A stretch of 29,687 bases of DNA, taken from the NCBI GenBank assembly GCA_913051905.1, contig CAJXBY010000008.1, positions 1 to 29,687 of the forward strand. The letters run 5' to 3'. Shown here one piece after another: positions 6,254-15,074 of the stretch. Source of the stretch: an uncultured Gammaproteobacteria bacterium (GTDB taxonomy: Bacteria; Pseudomonadota; Gammaproteobacteria; Arenicellales; UBA868). Both the position numbers and the translations under genes were made by a program. A model generated the notes under the pieces. It was not told the DNA's origin. It ran no database searches and was given only the letters and a program-made list of their open reading frames with translations. Within the stretch, counting starts at the first letter, position 1, and each line of letters opens with the position of its first letter.

Positions 6254-8137
6254 ATGTATAACCACTACCCCTGGTGGAAGTGGCTGATCATCGTTCTGGT
6301 GATCGTGCCGGGGCTTTTTTACGCGGTTCCCAACCTGTTCGGAGATGATCCTGGGATACAGATCCGTGGTTCCCGCGGTGCCTCACTGACATCGAATGAT
6401 CTTACTAAAGTGACGTCGGTGCTGGACGGGACAATTGCTGTCAAATCTGCGATCCTGGACGAAAAAGGTATTAACCTTACTTTCGATAATCCGGACGACC
6501 AGCTTCGGGCGAGAGACACCCTCGAGGTTGGACTGGGAAACCGTTACACCATTGCCCTGACCCTGCTGCCTGCCGCACCGGATCTATTTGGCCGGATCGG
6601 TTCAAAACCGATGTATCTGGGTCTGGATCTGCGTGGCGGCGTTCATTTCCTGATGGAAGTGGACATCGACAGCGTGATGCGCCGGGCAGAAGAGCGCTAT
6701 GTCGCCGACCTGAGAGCGGCGCTGCGCAAGGAAAAACTGCGTTATAAGGAGATTCGCCGGCAACCCGGGGGTGCGATCACCATCCGGCTCAGGAACCCGG
6801 ACGAACTGGAGACGGCTGAGAAGGTCATCAGAAAACAGTTTCCCGGTCTCGATCTGAAACAACTCGAGGGTACCGGGGAACAGCAACTGCAGGTGCTACT
6901 GAACCAGTCAGAAATAGAAGAATTATCAGAATTTGCACTTACCCAGAACATAACTGCCCTCCGTAACCGAATCGACGAACTCGGTGTGGCAGAGCCGATC
7001 GTCCAGCGCCAGGGCGACCGCAGGATCGTCGTACAGCTGCCCGGCGTGCAGGATACGGCCCGGGCCAAGCGGATTCTCGGTCGAACAGCCACGCTGGAAA
7101 TGATGCTGGTTGACGAGGAGCACAGTCTGGAGGCAGCCGTCGACGGGAAGGTGCCGCCTGGTTCGAAGCTCTATCGGATGAGGGATGATCGGCCGATTCT
7201 GCTGAAGAAGCGCGTGATTTACTCCGGTGAGAATATCGTTGATGCCGCGGCCAGTATCGATACGCAGAGCGGGGGTCCGATCGTGAGTATTACGCTTGAT
7301 GCGGTCGGAGCAAGGATTAACCAACGTATTACCGGCGATAACATCGGCAAGCGCATGGCCGTTGTGTATATCGAGCTGCGCTCCAGGGTCAAGACCGATG
7401 CAGATGGCCGTATGGTGGTCGGGTCGGACGGCAGATCGGTGAGGGTAAAAGAGCGCTTGGAGGAAGTCATCACCGCCCCGGTCATCCGTGATCAACTTGG
7501 CAAACGGTTTCAGATCGAGGGCCTGGACAGTGTCAATGAAGCCCGGGATCTCGCATTGCTACTTCGGGCAGGAGCACTTGCAGCTCCAGTCGAGATCATC
7601 GAGGAACGGACTGTCGGTCCCAGTCTTGGTAAGGCCAATATCGATCAGGGTTTCAGGTCTGTCATTGTTGGCTTTGCACTGGTGCTGATTTTCATGTTTG
7701 TGTATTACCGTACGTTCGGCTTGTTTGCCAACGCTGCTCTTGCGCTTAACCTGGTTCTGATCGTCGCCGTGCTGTCCTTGTTTCAGGCGACACTGACATT
7801 ACCCGGGGTTGCCGGAATCGTCCTGACAGTCGGTATGGCAGTTGATGCCAATGTGCTCATATTCGAACGCATCCGCGAGGAAATCAGAAATGGAAATACG
7901 CCTCAGGCAAGTATTCATTTAGGTTACGACAGGGCGCTTTCCACCATAGTCGATGCCAACATCACAACGCTGATTGCTGCCGTTGTACTGTTCAATTTCG
8001 GTACAGGGCCCATCAAAGGATTCGCGGTGACCCTCAGCATAGGAATCATCACGTCCATGTTTACGGCAATCATGGTAACGCGGGGACTGGTTAATTTGCT
8101 CTACGGAGGCAAGCAGGTTAAGCGCCTGGCGATCTGA
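6254..8137 (+). CDS. secD: Protein translocase subunit SecD
   Basis: An inner-membrane RND-like subunit that uses the proton gradient to pull secreted proteins through SecYEG to the periplasm. The length of 627 residues is normal. Seen: an N-terminal helix about 9-26 (WLIIVLVIVPGLFYAVP), the motif LGLDLRGGVHFLMEVD from about residue 121, a large periplasmic P1 region with ALRNRIDELGVAEPIVQRQG, then about five membrane helices from residue 465 on. They include GMAVDANVLIFERIREE and TTLIAAVVLFNFGTGPIKGFAVTL. secF begins 7 bases after the stop. Confidence 0.97.
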   Translation: MYNHYPWWKWLIIVLVIVPGLFYAVPNLFGDDPGIQIRGSRGASLTSNDLTKVTSVLDGTIAVKSAILDEKGINLTFDNPDDQLRARDTLEVGLGNRYTIALTLLPAAPDLFGRIGSKPMYLGLDLRGGVHFLMEVDIDSVMRRAEERYVADLRAALRKEKLRYKEIRRQPGGAITIRLRNPDELETAEKVIRKQFPGLDLKQLEGTGEQQLQVLLNQSEIEELSEFALTQNITALRNRIDELGVAEPIVQRQGDRRIVVQLPGVQDTARAKRILGRTATLEMMLVDEEHSLEAAVDGKVPPGSKLYRMRDDRPILLKKRVIYSGENIVDAAASIDTQSGGPIVSITLDAVGARINQRITGDNIGKRMAVVYIELRSRVKTDADGRMVVGSDGRSVRVKERLEEVITAPVIRDQLGKRFQIEGLDSVNEARDLALLLRAGALAAPVEIIEERTVGPSLGKANIDQGFRSVIVGFALVLIFMFVYYRTFGLFANAALALNLVLIVAVLSLFQATLTLPGVAGIVLTVGMAVDANVLIFERIREEIRNGNTPQASIHLGYDRALSTIVDANITTLIAAVVLFNFGTGPIKGFAVTLSIGIITSMFTAIMVTRGLVNLLYGGKQVKRLAI

Positions 8138-8144
8138 CGAGTTT

Positions 8145-9152
8145 ATGGAATTTCTGAAGAAAGATACCCGGTTTGATTTTCTCGGTCGGCGAAAACAGGC
8201 GGCTGTGGTGTCTGTAGTCGTGATAGCGATCGGATTGATTTCCCTGACATTCCGTGGTCTGAATTTCGGTATCGATTTCACCGGGGGAACACTGGTTGAG
8301 GTTTCTTATGCCGACTCGGTAGACGCAAACGAGATTCGGGCAGATCTTAAAGGGGCGGGATTCGATGACGTCATCGTTCAGCACTTCGGAACATCCCGTG
8401 ACCTCATGATTCGACTTCCCGCGGACAGTGATGTCAACGCAGCCCAGACCAGCAGTCTGATCATGGCGGCCCTTAGGGTGCCTTTTTCGGAGACTCTGGC
8501 AGACACACCGGAAGGACAGAAGCAGCGCTGTGTGAAAGAAAATAGTGAACCGCAGGAATGTGAAGTACAGATGCGTCGGGTTGAGTTCGTGGGACCCCAG
8601 GTCGGAGAGGAGCTGACCGAGGACGGGGGTCTTGCCATGCTTTACGCATTGATCGGAATTCTGGTTTATGTGGCATGGCGGTTTGAGTGGCGTTTCGCTC
8701 TTGGCGCTATCATTGCCCTTGTCCATGATGTCGCGATAACCATAGGGTTCTTCTCTTTGACCGGGCTCGAATTCTCTCTGCCGGTGCTGGCGGCTGTGCT
8801 GGCGGTAATCGGTTATTCATTGAACGACACAATCGTCGTGTTCGACAGGATTCGAGAGAATTTTCGCAAGATGCGGCGGGGTACGGTCAGCGAAATTATG
8901 AATCGGGCGATAAACCAGACCCTTCGCCGGACCGTGCTCACATCATTGACTACATTGTTGGTTGTTCTGACACTACTGTTGATTGGCGGCGAAATTATCA
9001 AGGGATTCGCCGCGGCTCTGCTGATCGGTGTACTGGTGGGAACTTATTCTTCGATCTTTGTGGCAAGTCCTTCCGTATTGAGTATGGGCATATCCCGGGA
9101 CGATATGCTTCCGGTCGACAAGGAAGGAGAGGAAGCAGACGCGTTGCCCTGA
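8145..9152 (+). CDS. secF: Protein translocase subunit SecF
   Basis: The second RND-like half of the SecDF motor. It is 335 residues. Seen: a first helix near residues 22-40, the signature GLNFGIDFTGGTLVEV, a periplasmic domain with an insertion containing two cysteines (RCVKENSEPQECEV, possibly a disulphide), and helices with YSLNDTIVVFDRIREN and TLLVVLTLLLIGGEIIKGFAAALLIGVLVGTYSSIFVASP. The acidic C-terminus ends ADALP. A perfect small hairpin encloses its stop codon. In many gammaproteobacteria glyA, tsx or suhB follows; here nrdR starts 35 bases later. Confidence 0.96.
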   Translation: MEFLKKDTRFDFLGRRKQAAVVSVVVIAIGLISLTFRGLNFGIDFTGGTLVEVSYADSVDANEIRADLKGAGFDDVIVQHFGTSRDLMIRLPADSDVNAAQTSSLIMAALRVPFSETLADTPEGQKQRCVKENSEPQECEVQMRRVEFVGPQVGEELTEDGGLAMLYALIGILVYVAWRFEWRFALGAIIALVHDVAITIGFFSLTGLEFSLPVLAAVLAVIGYSLNDTIVVFDRIRENFRKMRRGTVSEIMNRAINQTLRRTVLTSLTTLLVVLTLLLIGGEIIKGFAAALLIGVLVGTYSSIFVASPSVLSMGISRDDMLPVDKEGEEADALP

Positions 9153-9159
9153 GGCAACG
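9142..9159 (+). other. Hairpin enclosing the secF stop codon
   Basis: CGTTGCC (9142-9148) and GGCAACG (9153-9159) are perfect complements with the loop CTGA, and the secF stop TGA lies in that loop. There is no T run after it, so it is not an ordinary intrinsic terminator. It may mark the secF mRNA end for stability or modulate read-through to nrdR. Confidence 0.45.
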
Positions 9160-9187
9160 GCGCTGCCAGAGATGCCAGGGGGCTAAC

Positions 9188-9706
9188 GTGCGCTGCCCCA
9201 GCTGCGGTTCCGACAGCACGCGGGTCATCGACTCCAGACTCAGCGATGGCGGAGATTCTGTCCGCCGCCGGCGTTCTTGTCAGGACTGCGAACACCGTTT
9301 CACTACGTTCGAACGGTCGGCTTTGGATTATCCGCGGGTTATTAAAAGCGATGGACGGCGTGAGGTTTGGAATGAGGAAAAATTACGGCGCGGCATCATG
9401 CGTGCGTTGGAGAAGCGCCCAGTCGGAGTAGACGACATAGAGTCGGTCGTTCTCGGGATTACCCGTGCCCACAAAATATCAGGTGAACGTGAAGTTCATT
9501 CCGCAGTGATCGGTCAGGTCGTCATGGAGGCTTTGCAGAAACTAGACGAAGTGGCTTATGTGCGTTACGCCTCCGTATACCGGCGTTTTGAAGACGCTTC
9601 AGCTTTTACCGATGAAGTCGATCGCCTGCGGCGGTCCCGTCAACGCGTCACGGAGGTCTCTCAGCTTTCTCTGTTAACTGACAAAGAGATGGTGGTAAAG
9701 AAATGA
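9188..9706 (+). CDS. nrdR: Transcriptional repressor NrdR
   Basis: A nucleotide-sensing repressor of ribonucleotide reductase operons that binds NrdR boxes. It is 172 residues. Seen: an N-terminal zinc ribbon with Cys3, Cys6, Cys31, Cys34 (MRCPSC ... CQDCEHRFTTFER), then an ATP-cone domain around 49-139 (VIKSDGRREVWNEEKLRRGIMRAL ... AYVRYASVYRRF, quoted in parts). Translation starts at GTG 9188, fixed by the invariant MRCP start and the AGGGGG tract upstream. Its stop overlaps the ribD start (ATGA), the conserved nrdR-ribD linkage. Confidence 0.97.
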   Translation: MRCPSCGSDSTRVIDSRLSDGGDSVRRRRSCQDCEHRFTTFERSALDYPRVIKSDGRREVWNEEKLRRGIMRALEKRPVGVDDIESVVLGITRAHKISGEREVHSAVIGQVVMEALQKLDEVAYVRYASVYRRFEDASAFTDEVDRLRRSRQRVTEVSQLSLLTDKEMVVKK

Positions 9707-10815
9707 GTGTGGCCGGTGGGGTAATCGATTGGGATCAAACCCATATGTCTCAGGCGCTGGCTCTGGCGTCTCGCGGGTTGTTTACGACACGCCCGAACCC
9801 CAGGGTCGGCTGCGTGGTTGCTCGGGCTGGCCGGGTCGTCGGCCAGGGTTGGCACGAGTGGGCCGGTGGAAAACATGCAGAGGTCATAGCACTGGAGCAG
9901 GCCGGAAAGCTTGCTGTGGGTGCGGAGTTGTATGTCACGCTGGAACCCTGTAACCATACCGGCCGTACCGGTCCGTGCGTTGAAGAGGTCATCCGGGCCG
10001 GGGTCAAGCGGGTCGTAGGGGCGATGCAGGATCCGAATCCCAAGGTGTCCGGCCGGGGGTTTGAGAAATTGAAGTCGGCCGGTATCCGAGTCGACGTCGG
10101 AACAGGTTCTGCGGAGGCTGAGAGACTCAACGAGGGCTTCATTCGACGGATGACAACCGGCAGGCCTTTCGTCAGGGTTAAAGTGGCGGCTACGCTCGAC
10201 GGGTGTACGGCGGCGAGGGACGGTAGCAGCCAGTGGATCACCTCAGAGGAAGCCCGCCGGGATGTCCAGTGCCTACGTGCGAGGAGCTGCGCCCTGGTGA
10301 CCGGTATAGGAACTGTGACCAAAGATGACCCACGACTGAACCCGCGAGTCGACGGGCCTGTTGCATCGACTCTGCGGGTGGTGCTCGACGGAAACGCCAT
10401 TTTGAAACCGGATGCGGCTTTGTTCGGTGTCGATGGACCGGTGGTGATCGTAACGGCGGCCAAGGATGCCGATAGAGGCCTGTTTGACTCGAGGACTGAG
10501 TGCATACGGCTGACCGGCTCTGCCCGTCGGGTCGATGTGCCGGGTGTTGTCGACTGGTTGGGCCAACGGGGCTGCAACGAGATCCTCGTCGAGGCTGGTG
10601 CCGGTGTATCTGGAGCGTTCCTCTCGACCGGCCTTGTTGACGAGATCGTGGTTTACAGTTCGCCGGATGCACTGGGCAGTGAAGGAAGGGGGATGTTTGA
10701 ATTGTCCGGAGTCCAGGGAATAGAAGACCGTGTTCAGCATGAAGTGATGGATGTGTCGCGGATCGGTCGTGATCTGAAAATCGTGTATCGTCCTATCAAC
10801 GAGAGGGCGGGGTGA
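9703..10815 (+). CDS. ribD: Bifunctional diaminohydroxyphosphoribosylaminopyrimidine deaminase / 5-amino-6-(5-phosphoribosylamino)uracil reductase
   Basis: Catalyses the second and third steps of riboflavin synthesis from the GTP branch. It is 370 residues. The N-terminal deaminase (about 12-150) carries the zinc site His58-Ala-Glu60, Cys83 and Cys92 in the form KHAE ... EPCNHTGRTGPC. The C-terminal reductase (about 158-370) has RVKVAATLDGCTA, SSQWITSEEARRDV, ALVTGIGTVTKDDPRLN and ILVEAGAGVSGAFL. Both halves look intact. It is coupled to nrdR by ATGA and to ribE by TGATG. Confidence 0.97.
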   Translation: MSVAGGVIDWDQTHMSQALALASRGLFTTRPNPRVGCVVARAGRVVGQGWHEWAGGKHAEVIALEQAGKLAVGAELYVTLEPCNHTGRTGPCVEEVIRAGVKRVVGAMQDPNPKVSGRGFEKLKSAGIRVDVGTGSAEAERLNEGFIRRMTTGRPFVRVKVAATLDGCTAARDGSSQWITSEEARRDVQCLRARSCALVTGIGTVTKDDPRLNPRVDGPVASTLRVVLDGNAILKPDAALFGVDGPVVIVTAAKDADRGLFDSRTECIRLTGSARRVDVPGVVDWLGQRGCNEILVEAGAGVSGAFLSTGLVDEIVVYSSPDALGSEGRGMFELSGVQGIEDRVQHEVMDVSRIGRDLKIVYRPINERAG

Positions 10816-11423
10816 TGTTTACTGGAATCGTAGGGGCTCGTGCAGAAGTTTCGGCGATTACCCGTCAAAACGGAGATCTCTGTCTCGGGCTCAGCGCAGT
10901 TGTTCTTGAAAACAATGATGTCAGCGTTGGTGAGAGCATTTCGATCAATGGCGCGTGCTTAACGGTCATTCGTCAGAACGGGCCAAGAGTAGATTTCGAT
11001 ATCTCGGTCGAAACACTCAACCGGACCAACTTTGGTGAACTGGCTGTCGGTGATTCGGTAAATATAGAACGGTCGATGCGTTTTGATGACCGCTATGGAG
11101 GCCACCTGGTGTCAGGTCACGTCGATGGAATCGCAATACTGGCCGAACGCAGGACAGTTGCACGCTCAGAGGCAATGGTATTTCGCTGCCCGCTCGACCT
11201 GGCCCCTTTCTTTGCAGAAAAAGGTTCAGTCACGGTGGATGGCGTCAGTCTGACGATTAATAAGGTAGTCGACTCGGACAGTGCGGTTGATTTCGAAGCG
11301 AATATTGTGCCCCACACACTGGCCGTGACGACCCTGGGAGAGCTCCAGAACGGAGGCCGTGTTCACATCGAAGTCGATCTGGTAGCGCGTTATCTGAAAA
11401 GGTTTCTGGACACTCAGGCGTGA
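10815..11423 (+). CDS. ribE: Riboflavin synthase alpha chain
   Basis: Dismutates two 6,7-dimethyl-8-ribityllumazine molecules to riboflavin. It is about 202 residues built from two lumazine-binding repeats, the first opening MFTGIVGARAEVSAI, with LTVIRQNG and NFGELAVGDSVNIERSM. The second has HLVSGHVDGIAIL and KGSVTVDGVSLTINKV. ATG 10815 (TGATG overlap with the ribD stop) is chosen because the family always begins MFTGIV; a GTG directly before it adds only one residue. Its substrate is made by RibH, which is not encoded in this cluster. Confidence 0.96.
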   Translation: MFTGIVGARAEVSAITRQNGDLCLGLSAVVLENNDVSVGESISINGACLTVIRQNGPRVDFDISVETLNRTNFGELAVGDSVNIERSMRFDDRYGGHLVSGHVDGIAILAERRTVARSEAMVFRCPLDLAPFFAEKGSVTVDGVSLTINKVVDSDSAVDFEANIVPHTLAVTTLGELQNGGRVHIEVDLVARYLKRFLDTQA

Positions 11424-11483
11424 GATTTTTCAAATGAACACGGTCTTCAGGCCCCAGGGGGCCGGCATCAGTAGGGAAAGTAA

Positions 11484-12614
11484 ATGACGGACGATCGTGT
11501 CCAGTCGGTAGTCCGGGTGAGTCCGATCGAGGAGATCCTCGAGGCCTACCAGGAGGGTAGGATGGTGATCCTGGTGGATGACGAGGACCGTGAAAATGAA
11601 GGAGACCTGGTTCTGGCTGCCGGTTGTGTGACAGCCGATCACATCAACTTCATGGCATCACACGGACGGGGTCTGATCTGCCTGACCTTAACGAAAGAGC
11701 GTTGCCAGAGGCTCAATTTGCCATTGATGGTCAGTGAAAACGATTCACGTTATTCGACCAATTTCACGGTGTCGATCGAAGCCGCGCAGGGTGTGACAAC
11801 AGGTATATCTGCCGCTGACCGGGCAACTACGATCCAGTCAGCGGTCAGCGAGAGTGCAACCGCCAATGACATCGTCACGCCAGGTCACGTGTTTCCCGTG
11901 ATGGCTCAGCCTGGTGGGGTACTGACCCGGGCAGGTCACACCGAGGCCGGAGTGGATCTTGCCAGGATGTGTGGATTCGAACCCGCCAGCGTGATCTGCG
12001 AGATCCTGAACCCGGACGGCACCATGGCGCGGCTCCCGGATCTCGTCAAGTTCGGGCGAAAGCATGAGATCAAAATCGGCACCATTGCCGATCTGATCCG
12101 GTACCGGCTGAAGAACGAACCGACGGTCTGGAGGGTTTCGGAAAACCTGATCGAGACACGGCACGGGCAGTTTCGGGCAGTGGTCTATGAAGACGCGGAG
12201 TTGCGTGATGTCCATCTGGCTCTTGTGGCGGGGCAGATTGAGGCTGATCAACCGACGCTGGTCCGGGTCCAGAGCCATCGCGGCGTCTACGACATGCTGG
12301 CTGAGGCAAGGGAGTCGGGACGCTGGAGCGTAGATGCTGCGTTGCAACAGATTGCCGAAAAGGGAAGAGGCGTCGTTGTGCTGCTGGCTTATGCCGAGGA
12401 TGCGGTGACCCTCGAGCGGCGCTTGCGTGGAGAAACCAGTGATGAGGGTGAAGGTGGCGAATTGCGGATGCTCGGGGCGGGGAGTCAGATACTTGCAGAT
12501 TTGGACGTCGGCGATGTGATCGTTATGGGGACGCCGCGCCGGACTCATGCACTTTCCGGATTCGGGCTGAAAGTGGTTGAATACTTAAGTGATCCTCCGC
12601 AAATGAGAACATGA
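11484..12614 (+). CDS. ribB: 3,4-dihydroxy-2-butanone 4-phosphate synthase with a degenerate GTP cyclohydrolase II-like tail
   Basis: Makes the four-carbon unit of riboflavin from ribulose 5-phosphate. The N-terminal half (about 13-215) has all DHBP synthase signatures: [16 protein letters not shown] (32-46), [10 protein letters not shown], and [12 protein letters not shown]. The C-terminal half aligns with RibA at its end ([26 protein letters not shown]). However, it lacks every zinc cysteine and the catalytic segment of active GTP cyclohydrolase II, and there is no cysteine at all after residue 174. Such decayed fusions are known in Pseudomonas-type RibB. No FMN riboswitch is seen in the 60-base gap upstream, which contains a GC hairpin (GGCCC/GGGCC) and the ribosome site AGGGA. 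Its stop overlaps nusB by ATGA. Confidence 0.95.
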   Translation: MTDDRVQSVVRVSPIEEILEAYQEGRMVILVDDEDRENEGDLVLAAGCVTADHINFMASHGRGLICLTLTKERCQRLNLPLMVSENDSRYSTNFTVSIEAAQGVTTGISAADRATTIQSAVSESATANDIVTPGHVFPVMAQPGGVLTRAGHTEAGVDLARMCGFEPASVICEILNPDGTMARLPDLVKFGRKHEIKIGTIADLIRYRLKNEPTVWRVSENLIETRHGQFRAVVYEDAELRDVHLALVAGQIEADQPTLVRVQSHRGVYDMLAEARESGRWSVDAALQQIAEKGRGVVVLLAYAEDAVTLERRLRGETSDEGEGGELRMLGAGSQILADLDVGDVIVMGTPRRTHALSGFGLKVVEYLSDPPQMRT

Positions 12615-13036
12615 CGTCTGGGAGTCGTCATTTAGCCCGACGCAGCGCCATCCAGGCGCTATACCAGTGGGAACTGACCGGTCAGAGTGCTGCCGAAATC
12701 GAATCGGGGTTCATCAGTGACGATGCTTATTCCGGTGTCAATCGGGATTATTTTCTGCAGCTGATCGAGAACATTCCAAGGTATTGTGAAGCGCTGGATG
12801 ATTGCCTCAAGCCCTGTCTCTCGCGTGAGTTGGATAGCGTGGACCCGGTTGAACGGTCGATTCTGCGTCTCGCTGCCTACGAGTTGATTTACGAATCTGG
12901 GATACCGTACAAGGTGGTTCTGAACGAAGCGATAGAGTTGTGCCGAATTTTCGGATCAGAAGAAGGCTACCGGTTTGTAAACGGAGTACTTGATCGCTTG
13001 AGTACGCAGATCCAGCACGATCGCCAAGTCAACTGA
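12611..13036 (+). CDS. nusB: Transcription antitermination factor NusB
   Basis: An RNA-binding partner of NusE (S10) in the rRNA antitermination complex. It is 141 residues, all helical. Seen: RHLARRSAIQALYQWELTG at the N-terminus, LDSVDPVERSILRLAAYELI in the centre, and IPYKVVLNEAIELCRIFGSEEGYRFVNGVLDRL at the end (quoted in parts; the last covers about residues 100-132). ribH normally sits directly before it, but here the start codon overlaps the ribB stop. thiL follows after 8 bases. Confidence 0.97.
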   Translation: MTSGSRHLARRSAIQALYQWELTGQSAAEIESGFISDDAYSGVNRDYFLQLIENIPRYCEALDDCLKPCLSRELDSVDPVERSILRLAAYELIYESGIPYKVVLNEAIELCRIFGSEEGYRFVNGVLDRLSTQIQHDRQVN

Positions 13037-13044
13037 AAGTCCTG

Positions 13045-14019
13045 ATGGACGAATTCGAGATTATCGACCGCTACTTTGTACACAAATCATGCCCATCTGA
13101 CGTTATCGTGGGCATTGGCGATGATGGAGCAGTTATCCGGACCAGTCCGGGCGAGGAAACGGTACTGGCAACGGATACGCTGGTTGAAGGCGTTCACTTT
13201 GCGTCTGGCGCCAGTCCTCAGGATATCGGGCATAAATGCCTCGCAGTCAACTTGAGTGACCTGGCCGCGATGGGTGCGGTGCCGCGGTGGGCTCTTTTGA
13301 ATCTGACCTTGCCGAACGCCCATGAAGATTGGCTCCAGCATTTCTCGTCCGGTTTTCTGGGTCTCGCCAGGCACTATGGAGTGACACTCGTCGGAGGAGA
13401 TACGTCCCGTGGACCGCTGTGTATTTCCGTGACCGCGGCAGGTACCTTGCCTTCTGGTACTGCACTGACCAGAAGCGGTGCGTGTTCGGGCGACCAGGTC
13501 TGGGTCAGCGGGAGTCTCGGCGATGCGGCAATCGGACTGCGGATTGCCCAGGAGGGTCGGAATCAGGCTGATTCGCACACGGCGTCGCTGATCAGACGGC
13601 TGAATGTCCCGGAGCCTCGGGTATCGTTGGGTCAGTCTTTAAGAGGTGTCGCTAGTGCTGCCGCTGATGTGTCAGACGGTCTTTTGTCCGATCTAAGACA
13701 TATCCTTCGCTGCAGCGGTGGTCTGGGTGCGATTCTGGACGTGTCGTCGCTGCCGTTGTCACCAGCCGCACTGGCGGTCTGTGACGAGCGCACTGTCCAG
13801 TCATCGGCCCTGGGTGGGGGAGATGATTACGAATTGTGCTTTACAGTGCCGGCAGAACACGAAGAAAAATTATTGGCTTTGAATGAACAACAGATGACCC
13901 CGATCGTCAAGGTCGGAGAGGTCTGTGCCGACGAAGGCATACGCCTGATTGGATCAGGATCAGAGTACTTGGATCCAGAAACTATCGGCCATCGGCACAG
14001 CTGGCCGGCCGAATCCTGA
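13045..14019 (+). CDS. thiL: Thiamine-monophosphate kinase
   Basis: Phosphorylates thiamine monophosphate to the active diphosphate cofactor. It is 324 residues of the PurM/AIR-synthetase fold. Seen: an N-terminal FEIIDRYF, the nucleotide/metal loop VGIGDDGAVI (22-31), DTLVEGVHF, CLAVNLSDLAAMGA, GVTLVGGDTSRG, ALTRSGACSGDQVWVSG and AAADVSDGLLSDL, then GGGDDYELCF. All metal-binding aspartates appear present. It lies in the conserved nusB-thiL-pgpA order, and pgpA begins 3 bases after its stop. Confidence 0.97.
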   Translation: MDEFEIIDRYFVHKSCPSDVIVGIGDDGAVIRTSPGEETVLATDTLVEGVHFASGASPQDIGHKCLAVNLSDLAAMGAVPRWALLNLTLPNAHEDWLQHFSSGFLGLARHYGVTLVGGDTSRGPLCISVTAAGTLPSGTALTRSGACSGDQVWVSGSLGDAAIGLRIAQEGRNQADSHTASLIRRLNVPEPRVSLGQSLRGVASAAADVSDGLLSDLRHILRCSGGLGAILDVSSLPLSPAALAVCDERTVQSSALGGGDDYELCFTVPAEHEEKLLALNEQQMTPIVKVGEVCADEGIRLIGSGSEYLDPETIGHRHSWPAES

Positions 14020-14022
14020 ACC

Positions 14023-14493
14023 ATGCCGAGGTCGTTCCTGTCACTCGACAGCGCCGTATTGTTTCTTGCTCAAGGGTTCGGGACTGGTCGGTCAAAATTT
14101 GCGCCAGGCACCATAGGTACACTGGTTGGCCTGCCGCTGATCTGGTTGCTGTCTTCCGCCAGTCCCTCAATCGCTGTCGGTTTTGTCTTTGGTTTTGGAC
14201 TTCTCTCGGTGTGGATCGCTGGGCGTGCGTCCCGTAATCTGGGCAGCGAAGACGATGCTTCAATTGTGATTGACGAAATCGCGGGGTTCCTGGTGGCTAT
14301 GGTATTGGTGCCCCTGACTGTATGGACCGCACTGGCAGGTTTCGTCATCTTCCGACTGCTGGATATTTTGAAGCCGTTCCCGATCGGTTGGCTGGAACGA
14401 CGAGTGAAGGGCGGAGCAGGGATCGTCGCGGACGATGTAGCGGCGGGTGTCTTGACGAATATCCTACTACAGGTCGGAATTTTGTGGCTCTGA
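14023..14493 (+). CDS. pgpA: Phosphatidylglycerophosphatase A
   Basis: An inner-membrane phosphatase that releases phosphate from phosphatidylglycerophosphate to give phosphatidylglycerol. It is 156 residues with about three to four hydrophobic segments. Seen: FGTGRSKFAPGTIGTL near the N-terminus, SIVIDEIAGFLVAM (the conserved acidic pair), GFVIFRLLDILKPFPIGWLER, and a C-terminal GGAGIVADDVAAGVLTNIL with the conserved DD. It ends the nrdR-pgpA block, leaving 90 bases before yajQ. Confidence 0.95.
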   Translation: MPRSFLSLDSAVLFLAQGFGTGRSKFAPGTIGTLVGLPLIWLLSSASPSIAVGFVFGFGLLSVWIAGRASRNLGSEDDASIVIDEIAGFLVAMVLVPLTVWTALAGFVIFRLLDILKPFPIGWLERRVKGGAGIVADDVAAGVLTNILLQVGILWL

Positions 14494-14583
14494 TTTACGG
14501 TGCAACGGGCGATTCCAGGTAACCTGTACGATTACAATTACCCAGGTAGAAAACTTAACCAGAACGCAGAGGAGTTTCTGAAA

Positions 14584-15069
14584 ATGCCGTCTTTCGACGT
14601 TGTGAGCCAGGTCGACTGGCACGAACTCAGTAACGCGGTCGACCAGGTCAATCGCGAGGTGACCAATCGGTTTGACTTCAAAGGGAGCGATGCACGGGTG
14701 GAGCAGAGTGAATCACAACTGACGCTCTATGCCGATGACGAGTTTAAGATCCAACAGATCGCAGATATTCTGGACATGCGGCTTGCCAAGCGGGGGATCG
14801 ACGTTACCTGTCTACAAGCGGGGGATATCGTAGAGCGGGGTGCCGGTAAGGCCAGGCAGGAGATCACGATCCGGCATGGAATTGGCTCTGATCTCGCCAA
14901 AAACCTGGTCAAACGAATTAAAAAAGAAAAACTTAAGGTGCAGGCCGCAGTTCAGGGCGAGCAGTTACGGGTTTCCGGCAAAAAGCGCGACGACCTTCAG
15001 GCCGCAATTGCGTTGCTCAAACAAGAAGACGTCGGGCTGCCGCTACAATACGTCAATTTCCGCGATTAG
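14584..15069 (+). CDS. yajQ: YajQ family nucleotide-binding protein (UPF0234)
   Basis: A small cytoplasmic protein of 161 residues. Family members bind cyclic di-GMP or GTP and tRNA, and some act as transcription co-regulators. Seen: the diagnostic start MPSFDVVSQVDWHELSNAVD, RFDFKGSDARVE, the central KIQQIADILDMRLAKRGID, and the end VGLPLQYVNFRD. The frame is open from 14500, but ATG 14584 is preceded by AGAGGAG and matches the family start. In the 90-base gap a TACAAT box lies without a matching -35. The gene converges with fdxA. Confidence 0.95.
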   Translation: MPSFDVVSQVDWHELSNAVDQVNREVTNRFDFKGSDARVEQSESQLTLYADDEFKIQQIADILDMRLAKRGIDVTCLQAGDIVERGAGKARQEITIRHGIGSDLAKNLVKRIKKEKLKVQAAVQGEQLRVSGKKRDDLQAAIALLKQEDVGLPLQYVNFRD

Positions 15070-15074
15070 ACCCA

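Noticed and set aside
9750..10577. Long antisense reading frame of 275 codons opposite ribD
   Set aside because: It lies wholly within an unmistakable ribD coding sequence, is rich in Arg/Ser/Pro/Thr and has no recognisable domain; it is a codon-bias shadow.
11424..11483. FMN riboswitch upstream of ribB
   Set aside because: The gap is only 60 bases and lacks the conserved AGGGGCGGGG and GAGAGCC-type elements; only a small GC hairpin is present.
11838..12548. Antisense reading frame of 236 codons opposite ribB
   Set aside because: Fully overlaps ribB, no ribosome site or domain; shadow of the real gene.
14494..14583. yajQ promoter with TACAAT box
   Set aside because: The -10 is good but nothing like TTGACA lies at the proper distance.
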